Position numbers and translations under genes: made by a program | Shown here: positions 10,846 through 18,944 of the stretch, in pieces | Layout: the number at the start of each line of letters is the position of its first letter | Numbering within the stretch: position 1 is the stretch's first letter | The notes under the pieces: generated by a model | The model's input: the letters and a program-made list of their open reading frames with translations, nothing else | Databases searched by the model: none | Told to the model about the DNA's origin: nothing | Assembly (NCBI GenBank): GCA_020722315.1 | Contig: DYLD01000012.1 | Span: 1-33,738, forward strand | Source: Syntrophus aciditrophicus | Lineage (GTDB): Bacteria > Desulfobacterota > Syntrophia > Syntrophales > UBA5619 | Reading direction: 5' to 3' | DNA: 33,738 bases

Positions 10846-10920
10846 TGGCTGGGGCGGGAGGATTCGAACCTCCGAATGCAGGATCCAAATTCCTGTGTCT
10901 TACCGCTTGACGACACCCCA
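10846..10920 (-). tRNA. tRNA-Gln (TTG)
   Basis: On the minus strand the acceptor arm TGGGGTG pairs with CGCCCCA. The anticodon stem CAGGA/TCCTG encloses ATTTGGA, giving anticodon TTG. The T arm is GGAGG-TTCGAAT-CCTCC. Discriminator G and CCA are encoded (75 nt in all). It lies 17 bp after ispE and 34 bp before prs, so it is probably cut from the operon transcript. Confidence 0.95.
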
Positions 10921-10937
10921 GTTTTACCCCCGGCAGA

Positions 10938-11774
10938 TTAAACGGGACGGGCGTCGAAAACGAGCCATCCCTTTTCCAAGACCGCGGTTCTTTTGACCCT
11001 TGCGGAGGCTTGATTGTTTTTGAAAATACCGAACACCGTCGGTCCGCTTCCCGTCATCAATGCCCCCAGCGCGCCGTTTTTAAGCAGAAAGGCCTTTATT
11101 TCGTTTACGACAGGATAAAGGGTGCTCACAACCCCCTCCAAATCGTTTGCGAGGCCCGCTGCCACTTCTTGTATGCTAGAAAAGCGTGGAATGCTATAAT
11201 TTCTTCGTTTTTTTGTCAATCCCCAATTCAGCCCTTCGTATACCTCGTGCGTAGAAACCGGGAAGCCGGGATTGATCAGTACGAACGACATACGCGGCAG
11301 GGGCGGAGCCTCCTGGAGCTTTTCTCCTCTGCCGGACACCCATGCGGTTTTTCCAAAAACAAAAAAGGGGACATCAGCCCCCAACGTTTCGCCGAGTCGC
11401 ATCAAATCATTTTTTGTCAGCGCGGTTTTGTGTATTTCGTTGAGCGTCATAAGGGTTGTCGCCGCATTGGAACTGCCCCCTCCCAGCCCGGCGCCCAGCG
11501 GTATACGTTTATGTATTCCTATCCTGATTCCGGGAGTGATACCTGTGCGGGCATAGAAGGCCGCCGCCGCGCGATAAACCAGGTTTTTTTCGTCAACCGG
11601 AAGATCGTCTCGCGAACAGCTCAGGACTATTCCGGTTTTTTGGGGTGAGAAACGCAGTTCATCGTAAAGGGTGATTAACTGCATCAATGAGGTGATGTCG
11701 TGGTAACCGTCCTTGCGCCTGCGGTTGACTCTCAGGTAAAGGTTGATCTTTGCGGGCGATTTTTTTTTGATCAC
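10938..11774 (-). CDS. ispE: 4-diphosphocytidyl-2-C-methyl-D-erythritol kinase
   Basis: GHMP-family kinase of the MEP isoprenoid pathway: ATP-dependent phosphorylation of CDP-ME. SPAKINLYLRV at the N-terminus carries the catalytic Lys; PLGAGLGGGSSNAA is the ATP loop; LGADVPFF carries the active-site Asp; GALMTGSGPTVFG is GHMP motif 3. Length (278 aa) is normal. It starts with GTG, overlapping the preceding gene's stop as GTGA, so translation is coupled. Codons 2-5 contain nine A residues in a row (11760-11768), a potential slippage tract. Confidence 0.95.
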   Translation of the reverse strand: MIKKKSPAKINLYLRVNRRRKDGYHDITSLMQLITLYDELRFSPQKTGIVLSCSRDDLPVDEKNLVYRAAAAFYARTGITPGIRIGIHKRIPLGAGLGGGSSNAATTLMTLNEIHKTALTKNDLMRLGETLGADVPFFVFGKTAWVSGRGEKLQEAPPLPRMSFVLINPGFPVSTHEVYEGLNWGLTKKRRNYSIPRFSSIQEVAAGLANDLEGVVSTLYPVVNEIKAFLLKNGALGALMTGSGPTVFGIFKNNQASARVKRTAVLEKGWLVFDARPV

Positions 11775-12202
11775 TTCGCGCTTGTTTCCTTTACGTATCG
11801 CATTTGTAGCTCGTATAAAATGTCATCCAGCATCTGTTTTTCAGTCTGTTCTAGATTGCCGGCGGTTTTGTTTTTCAATATGTTCAGAATGTCTATCGTT
11901 TGTTTGGCGGCGGGGAGATTGCGGAGAGTCTTTTTCGTCACGGGATCGGGGAAATCGCCGAAATGGTAAAACGCGGTTGTCGCAAGGGAATAGACAAAGC
12001 TGACAAAATTTATCTCAGGAATCTGCTCGTTTTGCTGATCGTTTATGGCCTCTTCTGAAAAAGGTTGTTGTTTTTGTTCTCCGGCCGTTTGTTCCGTCCT
12101 TTTTTCATCCTTTTTGTCCGCTTCATCGCGTACGGTTCCGGATTCATCGAACCGTCGTTTATCCTTTATAACAAATCCCTTTTCGTCTTTTCCCTCTTCC
12201 AT
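11771..12202 (-). CDS. DUF1844 family protein
   Basis: Small cytoplasmic protein of 143 aa. The first 60 residues are very charged and low in complexity (Lys, Glu, Asp, Gln). The rest matches DUF1844: INFVSFVYSLATTAFYHFGD, then LPAAKQTIDILNILKNKTAGNL and a C-terminal DILYELQMRYVKE. The family is widespread in deltaproteobacteria and planctomycetes and has no established function. ATG is preceded by AGGAGG at 4 nt. It sits 20 bp after htpX and overlaps ispE by 4 bp, so it belongs to this operon. Confidence 0.85.
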   Translation of the reverse strand: MEEGKDEKGFVIKDKRRFDESGTVRDEADKKDEKRTEQTAGEQKQQPFSEEAINDQQNEQIPEINFVSFVYSLATTAFYHFGDFPDPVTKKTLRNLPAAKQTIDILNILKNKTAGNLEQTEKQMLDDILYELQMRYVKETSAK

Positions 12203-12222
12203 GGTTCCTCCTGCCTGTTTTT

Positions 12223-13068
12223 TTACATCGTTCGCATGCTTCGCAGCCTTGCAATTCTCTCCTCCACAGGCGGGTGGGTGCTGAAGAGGTTCATCAGCGA
12301 CCGTCCCGACAGCGGGTTCACAATGAACATGTGCGCAGTTGACGGATTTGCCTGCATCGGAAGGGCCTGAGCCGCACCGGAGAGTTTTCCGAGGGCACTG
12401 GCCAGGCTGAGAGGCTTACCGGAGATTTTCGCCCCTCCCTCATCGGCCAGATACTCTCTGGAACGCGAGATTGCCATCTGTATCAGTGACGCGGCGATGG
12501 GTGCAAGGATCGCCATCGCAATCAGACCGAAAATATTACTCCCGCCTTCGTCGTCATCCCGGCCCCCGCCGAATATTGCGGCCCACTGCGCCATGTTCGC
12601 GAGCATCACGATCGCGCCGGCGATCGTCGCCGCGATCGAGCCTATCAAAATGTCATGGTTCTTGATGTGTGTAAGTTCGTGGCCGAGCACCCCCTCCAGT
12701 TCGTCTTTCTTTAGAATTCCAAGAATGCCCTCGGTGACGGCAACGGCGGCATGGTGCTCGTTTCTGCCGGTTGCGAATGCATTCGGCGTCTCACCGGGGA
12801 CAATGTAAACCCGAGGCATTGGCAATTGCGCTGCTAGTGCAAGGTTTCTAACAATATTGTAAAGTTCCGGGGCTTCAGCCTCCGTGACCTCGCGGGCGCG
12901 GTACATGCTGAGGACTATTCTGTCCGAAAACCAGTAACTTGCAAAGTTCATTACCATCGCGACAACAAATGCGATAACAACCCCGTGTTGCCCGCCGAAC
13001 CACCCACCGATCAACATCAGAAGCCCGGTCAACAGACCGAGAAGCAATGCGGTTTTTAAACTATTCAT
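12223..13068 (-). CDS. htpX: HtpX-type membrane zinc metalloprotease
   Basis: M48 protease of the inner membrane involved in quality control of membrane proteins. Two N-terminal membrane helices (about 6-25 and 28-46), the zinc motif HELTH at 130-134, [16 protein letters not shown] before it, further hydrophobic segments at about 140-185, and the downstream [12 protein letters not shown], which provides the third zinc ligand Glu. The start is ATG 13068, with AAGGAGG at 5 nt; an upstream TTG at 13086 would contain the binding site and is rejected. Being next to clpB and near rpoH, it fits a heat-shock neighbourhood. Confidence 0.93.
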   Translation of the reverse strand: MNSLKTALLLGLLTGLLMLIGGWFGGQHGVVIAFVVAMVMNFASYWFSDRIVLSMYRAREVTEAEAPELYNIVRNLALAAQLPMPRVYIVPGETPNAFATGRNEHHAAVAVTEGILGILKKDELEGVLGHELTHIKNHDILIGSIAATIAGAIVMLANMAQWAAIFGGGRDDDEGGSNIFGLIAMAILAPIAASLIQMAISRSREYLADEGGAKISGKPLSLASALGKLSGAAQALPMQANPSTAHMFIVNPLSGRSLMNLFSTHPPVEERIARLRSMRTM

Positions 13069-13216
13069 TGTATCCTCCTTATCCAAGCAAAAACATATCT
13101 CGTTCCCCGAAATCGCAGAAGGCGTTTTTTTGTGTTTTTTGCCTCCGATTCCCCGCAGAGCTCCATGCGTAGGGTAGATTCCCCACGGCGGTGCAGGTTT
13201 TAAACGAGTAATTTTG

Positions 13217-15802
13217 TTATGTTTTGTTAAACTCCATCCGATTGTCTTTGTAATCGATCGTTATGTTGTCTCCGTCGATGATGCGTCCCTCGAGAAGTTC
13301 CAGGGCCAGACGATCAAGGATCTCTTTCTGCAGCACCCTTTTCAGAGGTCTCGCGCCATAGACGGGACTATATCCTTTTTGTGCTATATAATCTTTTGCC
13401 TGTTGTGTCAATTCGACGGTTATTTTCTTGTCCTGAAGCCTCTTTCGTATCATTTCAAGCTGGATTTCGATGATCCGTTCAATATCGCCGATTGTCAACG
13501 CATTGAAGATAATGATATCGTCGATCCGGTTGAGAAACTCCGGCCGGAACGTCGCCCTTAATGCATCCATCGTCCTTTCCCTTTTCTCGTCTTCCGATAA
13601 AAGGGGATCCTGGATCCAGCTCCCGCCGATATTCGAGGTCATGATAACGATCGTGTTCTTGAAATCCACTGTGCGGCCGTGACCGTCGGTGAGCCTTCCG
13701 TCGTCGAGGATCTGCAGAAGGATGTTGAATACATCCGGGTGTGCCTTCTCGATTTCGTCGAACAGGATAACTGCATAGGGTCTTCGCCGGATCGCCTCGG
13801 TCAGGAAGCCGCCCTCCTCGTAACCGACATAGCCCGGAGGGGAGCCGATAAGCCGCGCGACGGAATGCTTCTCCATGAATTCAGACATGTCTATCCGAAT
13901 CATCGCCTGCTCGCTGTCGAACATAAACTCCGCAAGCGCCCTGGCAAGTTCGGTCTTCCCGACGCCCGTCATGCCCATAAAGATAAACGACCCGATCGGC
14001 CTGTTGGGATCCTGGAGCCCCGACCGCGCCCTTCTGAGTGCGCTCGAAACAGCCGCTATTGCGTCCTGCTGGCCGATGACGCGTTTCTTCAGTCTGTCCT
14101 CCATCTGGATCAACTTCTGGACGTCGCTTTCCATCATCCGTGCCACGGGTATGCCTGTCCAGTTTGCGACGATTTGGGCGACATCCTCGGCGTCGACCTC
14201 CTCCTTCAGCATCTGCTTTTCACTCTGGGCCTCGGCAAGCTTGGAGTTTTCCGCCTCGAGTTGCCGGTTCAATTCGACAAGCTTCCCGTAGCGGATCTCC
14301 GCCGCCCTGGCGAGATCGCCGGCGCGCTGGGCGTTTTGCTCCTCGACCTTGAGATTTTCTATCTGGCTTTTGATATTCTGTATGTTTTTGATCGCCTCTT
14401 TTTCGCCCGACCAGTGGAGCTTCATTGTGTTCATCGTTTCCCGGAGCTCGGCCAGTTCCTGTTCGATTTTTTCTTTCCTCTCCATCGAAGTCTTGTCCGT
14501 TTCTTTTTTCAGCGATTGCCGTTCGATCTCAAGCTGAATAATCCGCCTGTCGAGCGCATCGATTTCCGCCGGCATGCTGTCGAGCTCGATACGGAGCCGG
14601 GATGCCGCCTCGTCGATCAGATCCACCGCCTTGTCGGGCAGAAAACGGTCGCTGATGTAACGGTTGGAGAGCGTCGCCGCGGCAATGATCGCCGCATCCT
14701 TGATCCTCACCCCGTGATGCACCTCGTAGCGTTCCTTGAGGCCGCGGAGAATTGCTATTGTGTCCTCGACCGACGGTTCCCTGACGATGATCGGCTGGAA
14801 CCTCCTCTCCAGCGCCGGGTCCTTCTCTATATGTTTGCGGTATTCGTTCAGTGTCGTCGCACCGACGCAGCGGAGTTCCCCGCGCGCGAGCGCCGGTTTG
14901 AGCATGTTCGAGGCGTCCACAGCCCCTTCCGAGGCACCGGCGCCGACAACGGTATGGATCTCATCGATAAACAGGATAATCTCCCCCTGCGCGCTCGTGA
15001 CCTCTTTCAGAACCGCCTTGAGTCTTTCCTCGAATTCGCCGCGGTACTTCGCGCCGGCGACCAGGGCCCCGATATCGAGACCGATGACCCTTTTGTCCTT
15101 CAGATTTTCAGGGACATCGCCGTTGATGATCCTCTGTGCGAGTCCCTCGACGATCGCGGTCTTGCCGACGCCCGGCTCCCCGATCAGAACAGGGTTGTTT
15201 TTCGTCCGGCGCGAGAGAACCTGCATGATCCTGCGAATTTCATCGTCGCGCCCGATAACGGGATCAAACGACCCGCTGCGGGCGAGTTCGTTGAAATCCC
15301 TTGCATAGCGTTTGAGCGCCTGATACTTCTCTTCCGGGTTCGGGTCGGTAATGCGCTGGTTCCCCCGGATGCCGACAAGAACCTTGAAAACTGCATCTTT
15401 AGTGATGTTGTTGGCCGCAAATATCCGCGGAAGAGCGCCCTCCTTTTCCTCCGTCATTGCGACAAGGATATGCTCGGCGCCGACGTACTCGTCTTTCATC
15501 CTTTCCGCTTCACCGAGGGCCTCGTTCAACATCCGGTTCAGCCTCGGCGAAAGATAGGTTTCCCGCGCACCGGTGCCTTCCACTTTCGGAATTCTATCAA
15601 GGGCCTCTCGAAGGTCTCGTTCGATCCTTTTAGTATCTGCTCCGAGGGTCCGCAGGATTTCCGGAACGATTCCATCCGGTTGTTCCAGGAAAGAGATCAG
15701 CAGATGTTCTGCATCAATGGCCTGGTGTCCGTGCTTTGAGGCCAGCGCCTGCGCTTCCTGAAGGGCCTCCTGTACCTTCAGCGTAAATTTATCAAATCTC
15801 AT
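13217..15802 (-). CDS. clpB: ATP-dependent disaggregase ClpB
   Basis: Hsp100 chaperone that threads aggregated proteins through its ring together with DnaK. All parts are present in 861 aa: Clp N domain (1-145), first AAA+ domain with GEPGVGKT at 208-215 and [14 protein letters not shown], the coiled-coil M domain (about 400-525), and the second AAA+ domain with GMTGVGKT near 607 and FIFMGMTG, ending with the sensor region [15 protein letters not shown] has AAGGAGG 10 nt upstream. The gene is divergent from rpoH and preceded by a promoter-like pair (15896-15924) and an inverted repeat (15853-15872). Confidence 0.97.
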   Translation of the reverse strand: MRFDKFTLKVQEALQEAQALASKHGHQAIDAEHLLISFLEQPDGIVPEILRTLGADTKRIERDLREALDRIPKVEGTGARETYLSPRLNRMLNEALGEAERMKDEYVGAEHILVAMTEEKEGALPRIFAANNITKDAVFKVLVGIRGNQRITDPNPEEKYQALKRYARDFNELARSGSFDPVIGRDDEIRRIMQVLSRRTKNNPVLIGEPGVGKTAIVEGLAQRIINGDVPENLKDKRVIGLDIGALVAGAKYRGEFEERLKAVLKEVTSAQGEIILFIDEIHTVVGAGASEGAVDASNMLKPALARGELRCVGATTLNEYRKHIEKDPALERRFQPIIVREPSVEDTIAILRGLKERYEVHHGVRIKDAAIIAAATLSNRYISDRFLPDKAVDLIDEAASRLRIELDSMPAEIDALDRRIIQLEIERQSLKKETDKTSMERKEKIEQELAELRETMNTMKLHWSGEKEAIKNIQNIKSQIENLKVEEQNAQRAGDLARAAEIRYGKLVELNRQLEAENSKLAEAQSEKQMLKEEVDAEDVAQIVANWTGIPVARMMESDVQKLIQMEDRLKKRVIGQQDAIAAVSSALRRARSGLQDPNRPIGSFIFMGMTGVGKTELARALAEFMFDSEQAMIRIDMSEFMEKHSVARLIGSPPGYVGYEEGGFLTEAIRRRPYAVILFDEIEKAHPDVFNILLQILDDGRLTDGHGRTVDFKNTIVIMTSNIGGSWIQDPLLSEDEKRERTMDALRATFRPEFLNRIDDIIIFNALTIGDIERIIEIQLEMIRKRLQDKKITVELTQQAKDYIAQKGYSPVYGARPLKRVLQKEILDRLALELLEGRIIDGDNITIDYKDNRMEFNKT

Positions 15803-15852
15803 AGAGATATCGCCTCCTTATGTTTTACCTTTTATGTAGTCGCCAGCCGGCC

Positions 15853-15872
15853 TTACAGAATCTAGTCTGTAA
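15853..15872. promoter_or_regulatory. 20-bp palindrome in the clpB leader (possible operator)
   Basis: TTACAGA (15853-15859) and TCTGTAA (15866-15872) form a perfect 7-6-7 inverted repeat about 50 bp upstream of the clpB start. It is not CIRCE. It could be a binding site for a dimeric regulator or a short RNA hairpin in the leader. Confidence 0.4.
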
Positions 15873-15895
15873 CAGCCTTTTTCGACTTTTGAAGT

Positions 15896-15924
15896 AAGTT
15901 AACCATGACAAAAAGACATGTCAA
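15896..15924 (-). promoter_or_regulatory. candidate clpB promoter
   Basis: On the minus strand TTGACA (15924-15919) and TAACTT (15901-15896) are separated by 17 bp. The -35 is perfect for sigma-70 and the -10 is poor. No clear sigma-32 match (CTTGAAA with CCCCAT) was found. A leader of about 85 nt would result. Confidence 0.35.
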
Positions 15925-16010
15925 GAACGTCAACGACGAGCAGAAAAAGGTGATTCTTACCCTGTCGGCCTCTTTTTGGATACTGCAAGACCCGGTTTAT
16001 TTTAGTTTCA

Positions 16011-16037
16011 TGAAGCGCGATTTGAAGGTTTTTCGTT
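16011..16037. repeat. possible fragment of the 190-bp repeat upstream of rpoH
   Basis: TGAAGCGCGATTT followed by GAAGGTTTTTCG matches copy A at 74-100 with only a few differences over about 27 bases. The outer ends are not preserved, apart from TTTGCAAAA about 25 bp downstream. It lies in the divergent control region of clpB and rpoH. Confidence 0.4.
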
Positions 16038-16074
16038 CATCGTGTTGTTTATTTGACGAATCTTTGCAAAATCA

Positions 16075-16103
16075 TTGACGGCGGGTTGACAGACCTGTAT
16101 AAG
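16075..16103 (+). promoter_or_regulatory. sigma-70 promoter for rpoH
   Basis: TTGACG (16075-16080) and TATAAG (16098-16103) with exactly 17 bp between them. Transcription would begin near 16110, giving a leader of about 80 nt that contains the hairpin at 16126-16150. Confidence 0.65.
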
Positions 16104-16125
16104 ATTAAAAACTTTTTTTTGGTGT

Positions 16126-16150
16126 CCGGCGGAAATTGCACTTCCGCCGG
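16126..16150 (+). promoter_or_regulatory. stable hairpin in the rpoH leader
   Basis: CCGGCGGAA (16126-16134) and TTCCGCCGG (16142-16150) make a perfect 9-bp stem with a 7-base loop. There is no T run after it, so it is not a terminator. It ends 23 nt before the AAAGGAG binding site of rpoH. Confidence 0.6.
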
Positions 16151-16188
16151 GTCTGGGGGATGGTTTGACAAGCAAAGGAGACCCTGTT

Positions 16189-17049
16189 TTGGAAGTTCCG
16201 GCAGTTACAGGCACACTTGATGTTTACATCGCCGAAATCAACAAGTTTAAGATACTTACGGCGGAAGAAGAGTTCGAGCTCGCGGTCAGGTTCAAAAAAT
16301 ACAACGATATGGACGCCGCAGAAAAACTCGTGGTTTCAAACCTCCGTTTTGTTGTCAAGATAGCCCATGAATACCGGAATTACGGTATGAAACTGGCCGA
16401 TCTCGTTCAGGAGGGCAATATCGGTCTGATGCATGCCGTCAAGAAATTTGACCCGTATAAAGGATATCGTCTGATTTCTTATGCGGTCTGGTGGATCAGG
16501 GCGTATATACAGAATTATTTGATCAAGTCATGGAGCCTGGTTAAAATCGGGACGACGCAGGCCCAGCGGAAGCTGTTTTTCAAGATGACGCAGGCGAGAA
16601 AAAGGCTCGAGGATCTATCTGAAAAACACGCGGAATTTGCCGAGATCGCCGAGTCGCTCGGCGTCAAGGCCGAAGAGATCATGGAGATGGAGACAAGACT
16701 CGGGAGCCGTGATCTCTCTCTGAACGCCGTCATCGATGAAGGCGGGGAATCCACGCACATGGATTTTTTGACCTACGACGGGGAAGACCAGGAGACGGCG
16801 ATTATCCGCAAGGAGGAAATGGCGATAGTCCGGCGCAACATTGCCGGCGCTCTTGCGAAGCTGAACGAGAAGGAGAATTATATCATCCACCACAGGGTGA
16901 TGGCGGACAACCCGATGACGTTGCAGGAGATAGGCGACCATTTTCGCATCACCAGGGAACGGGCAAGACAGATAGAAAAGCAGGCCCTGAAGAAAATGTC
17001 TCTGGCGATTCCCCATTTGCGGGAGGAACCTAAGCTGCTGGAGGCATGA
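16189..17049 (+). CDS. rpoH: heat-shock sigma factor RpoH (sigma-32)
   Basis: Directs RNA polymerase to heat-shock promoters. Region 2 is LRFVVKIAHEYRNYGM...DLVQEGNIGLMHAVKKFDPYKGYRLISYAVWWIRAYIQ (core binding and -10 recognition, in several blocks). The RpoH box is QRKLFFKMTQARKRL. Region 4 ends in TLQEIGDHFRITRERARQIE, the helix-turn-helix for the -35. About 286 aa, as expected. I prefer TTG 16189 because AAAGGAG lies 8 nt upstream. A TTG at 16165 has GGGGGA only 4 nt away and would add 8 residues; an ATG at 16160 meets a stop after two codons. It is divergent from clpB and convergent with dnaB, with a small hairpin, CCCCTG-TTT-CAGGGG, at 17055-17069. Confidence 0.95.
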   Translation: MEVPAVTGTLDVYIAEINKFKILTAEEEFELAVRFKKYNDMDAAEKLVVSNLRFVVKIAHEYRNYGMKLADLVQEGNIGLMHAVKKFDPYKGYRLISYAVWWIRAYIQNYLIKSWSLVKIGTTQAQRKLFFKMTQARKRLEDLSEKHAEFAEIAESLGVKAEEIMEMETRLGSRDLSLNAVIDEGGESTHMDFLTYDGEDQETAIIRKEEMAIVRRNIAGALAKLNEKENYIIHHRVMADNPMTLQEIGDHFRITRERARQIEKQALKKMSLAIPHLREEPKLLEA

Positions 17050-17062
17050 AGATCCCCCTGTT

Positions 17063-18424
17063 TCAGGGGTTTACCGCGGCAAGATTTTCGAAGCGCGTGT
17101 ATTTTTCCTGGAACGCGAGTTTGACCGTGCCTATCGGTCCGTTTCTCTGTTTGCCGATGATGATTTCGGCAATGCCCCTTTCGGGATTGTCATCGGATTT
17201 ATTGTAAACCTCGTCGCGATAAATGAACGCGATCAAATCCGCGTCCTGCTCTATCGCGCCCGATTCCCTGAGGTCCGCCATCATCGGCCGGCGGTTGGTT
17301 CTGTCTTCGACCTTTCTGTTCAACTGGGAAAGGGCGATAACAGGGACGGCGAGTTCTTTCGCGAGGGCCTTCAGCGACCGGCTGATTTCTGATATTTCCT
17401 GTTCTCTTGAATCACGGTAGGCGCTGCCCCTCATCAGCTGGAGGTAGTCGAGTATAATAAGACCCAGGCCGGCCTCCGATTTCAGTCGTCTCGCCTTTGC
17501 CTTCATTTCAATGACGGTTATCGCCGGCGTATCGTCAATGTAAATGGGTGCATCGGAGAGACGTCCCGCAGCGTCGGTGAGCTTCGGCCAGTCCGTTTCT
17601 CCTAAAAAACCCTTGCGCAGCCTCTGGGAATCAACGCGGGACTCGGCGGACAGCATTCTCATTGCGAGTTGTTCTTTGGCCATTTCCAGCGAAAAGATTG
17701 CAACCGGCACGTTGTTGGTGAGAGCGGCGTTTAGCGCGATGTTCAGCGCAAATGCTGTTTTGCCCATGCTCGGTCTGCCGGCGATGATGATCAAATCGGA
17801 TTTCTGCAGGCCGGTTGTAAGATCGTCGAGCTTGTCAAAACCGGTCGCCACTCCGGTAATAAGCTGCTTGTTTGCGAACAACTTCTCGATGTTCTTGAAC
17901 CCTTCCTTGACGACTTCGCGTATCGGAAAGAAAGAAGGGCGTATCTTGTTTTCGGAAATGTCGAAGATCGCATGTTCCGCCTGATCCAGCACCTGGTCGA
18001 CCTCGGCGGCCGTTTCGTAGCTATTGTTGATGATTTCCGTCGCCGTGCCGATCAACCGGCGTAGGATACTCTTTTCTTTTACGATTTTTGCGTAATAGGC
18101 GATATTGGCGGCCGATCCGACACTGTCAACCAGCGATGCAAGGTAGGAGACGCCGCCGACTTGATCGAGCCTCTTTTGATCCTTCATGATGTTGCTTAAG
18201 GTTATCAAATCGGCCGGCTCGTTTCGATTGTTCAATTCAAGAATCGCCGAGAATATTTTGCGGTGCGCGTCGCTGTAAAAATCGGATTGGTCGAGGATTT
18301 CCAGAACGGGATTCAGCGCCTGGTTATCCAGCAGAATCCCGCCCAGTATCGATTGCTCGGCTTCGAGGTTTTGCGGCGGAACCTTATGTATAGAAACGTC
18401 GATGTCTTTCATCGGGCCGGCCAA
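17063..18424 (-). CDS. dnaB: replicative DNA helicase DnaB
   Basis: Hexameric 5'-3' helicase of the replication fork. N-terminal primase-interaction domain (VPPQNLEAEQSILGGILLDN at about 15-34), Walker A GRPSMGKT at 216-223, Walker B LGLIILDYLQLM, and a C-terminal RNGPIGTVKLAFQ. No intein is present. The start is inferred as TTG 18424, with AAGGAG 7 nt upstream, giving 453 aa; ATG 18412 (MKDIDVSI) is the alternative. The open frame extends further upstream, but that part overlaps rplI. It is the last gene of the rpsF-rpsR-DUF2232-rplI-dnaB run. Confidence 0.96.
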   Translation of the reverse strand: MAGPMKDIDVSIHKVPPQNLEAEQSILGGILLDNQALNPVLEILDQSDFYSDAHRKIFSAILELNNRNEPADLITLSNIMKDQKRLDQVGGVSYLASLVDSVGSAANIAYYAKIVKEKSILRRLIGTATEIINNSYETAAEVDQVLDQAEHAIFDISENKIRPSFFPIREVVKEGFKNIEKLFANKQLITGVATGFDKLDDLTTGLQKSDLIIIAGRPSMGKTAFALNIALNAALTNNVPVAIFSLEMAKEQLAMRMLSAESRVDSQRLRKGFLGETDWPKLTDAAGRLSDAPIYIDDTPAITVIEMKAKARRLKSEAGLGLIILDYLQLMRGSAYRDSREQEISEISRSLKALAKELAVPVIALSQLNRKVEDRTNRRPMMADLRESGAIEQDADLIAFIYRDEVYNKSDDNPERGIAEIIIGKQRNGPIGTVKLAFQEKYTRFENLAAVNP

Positions 18425-18446
18425 CGGATTTCTCCTTAAAAAGCGT

Positions 18447-18893
18447 TTATCCCTCTGGAACCACTGTAACCTTGATCTCGGCAGTGGTTCCGCTGCCGAG
18501 TTTAATAAGGACGGGAAATTCACCAAGCGCCTTAATGGGTTCGGCTAAAATGATATGCCTTTTGTCGATTTCTATCCCCTGTCCGAGAAGCGCCTCATGG
18601 ATGTCCTTTACGCCGACCGAACCGAAAATTTTTTCCTGGTCAGCGGTGCGCCTTGTGATGGTACAGGCCGCATCTTGAAGTCGGGCCGCGACTTCTTCGG
18701 CCTTTTTCCTGTCCTTTTCCGCCTGTACCAGGATGCGCTTCTTTTTGTGTTCAAAGGCCTTGATATTTCTTTCGTCGGCCTCTGAGGCCAGGCCCCTTGG
18801 AATCAGGTAATTGCGTGCATACCCGTCTGAAACCTTTATCAGATCGCCCGCATTTCCCAGCGTATCAAGGTTTTGATTCAAAATGACCTTCAT
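18447..18893 (-). CDS. rplI: 50S ribosomal protein L9
   Basis: L9 sits near the L1 stalk and helps maintain the reading frame. It begins MKVILNQNLDTLGNAGDLIKVSDGYARNYLIPRGLA, the diagnostic N-terminal domain, followed by the long connecting helix rich in Lys, Glu and Ala (about 40-78) and a C-terminal domain. Length (148 aa) is typical. The ATG has GAGGAGG at 6 nt. A strong GC hairpin lies about 10 nt before this binding site. Confidence 0.97.
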   Translation of the reverse strand: MKVILNQNLDTLGNAGDLIKVSDGYARNYLIPRGLASEADERNIKAFEHKKKRILVQAEKDRKKAEEVAARLQDAACTITRRTADQEKIFGSVGVKDIHEALLGQGIEIDKRHIILAEPIKALGEFPVLIKLGSGTTAEIKVTVVPEG

Positions 18894-18912
18894 TTCTTCC
18901 TCCTCGTTAACC

Positions 18913-18929
18913 GGCGGCCATTCGCCGCC
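18913..18929 (-). promoter_or_regulatory. GC-rich hairpin just upstream of the rplI binding site
   Basis: GGCGGC and GCCGCC form six GC pairs with a five-base loop, between the DUF2232 stop (18945) and the rplI start. There is no T run, so it is not a terminator. It may be a processing or translation-control site. Confidence 0.45.
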
Positions 18930-18944
18930 ATGATGATTGTCTTT

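Noticed and set aside
13679-15739. 686-codon open frame on the plus strand, antisense to clpB
   Set aside because: No recognisable domain or binding site, and ClpB on the other strand is complete; a shadow of its codon bias.
16118-16141. Sigma-54 promoter (GG...TTGCA) before rpoH
   Set aside because: The GG and GC doublets are 15 bp apart rather than 10, and they lie in the hairpin.
17055-17069. Hairpin CCCCTG-TTT-CAGGGG between rpoH and dnaB as a terminator
   Set aside because: The stem is only 6 bp and is followed by just three T residues; it also overlaps the dnaB stop, so I do not call it a terminator.
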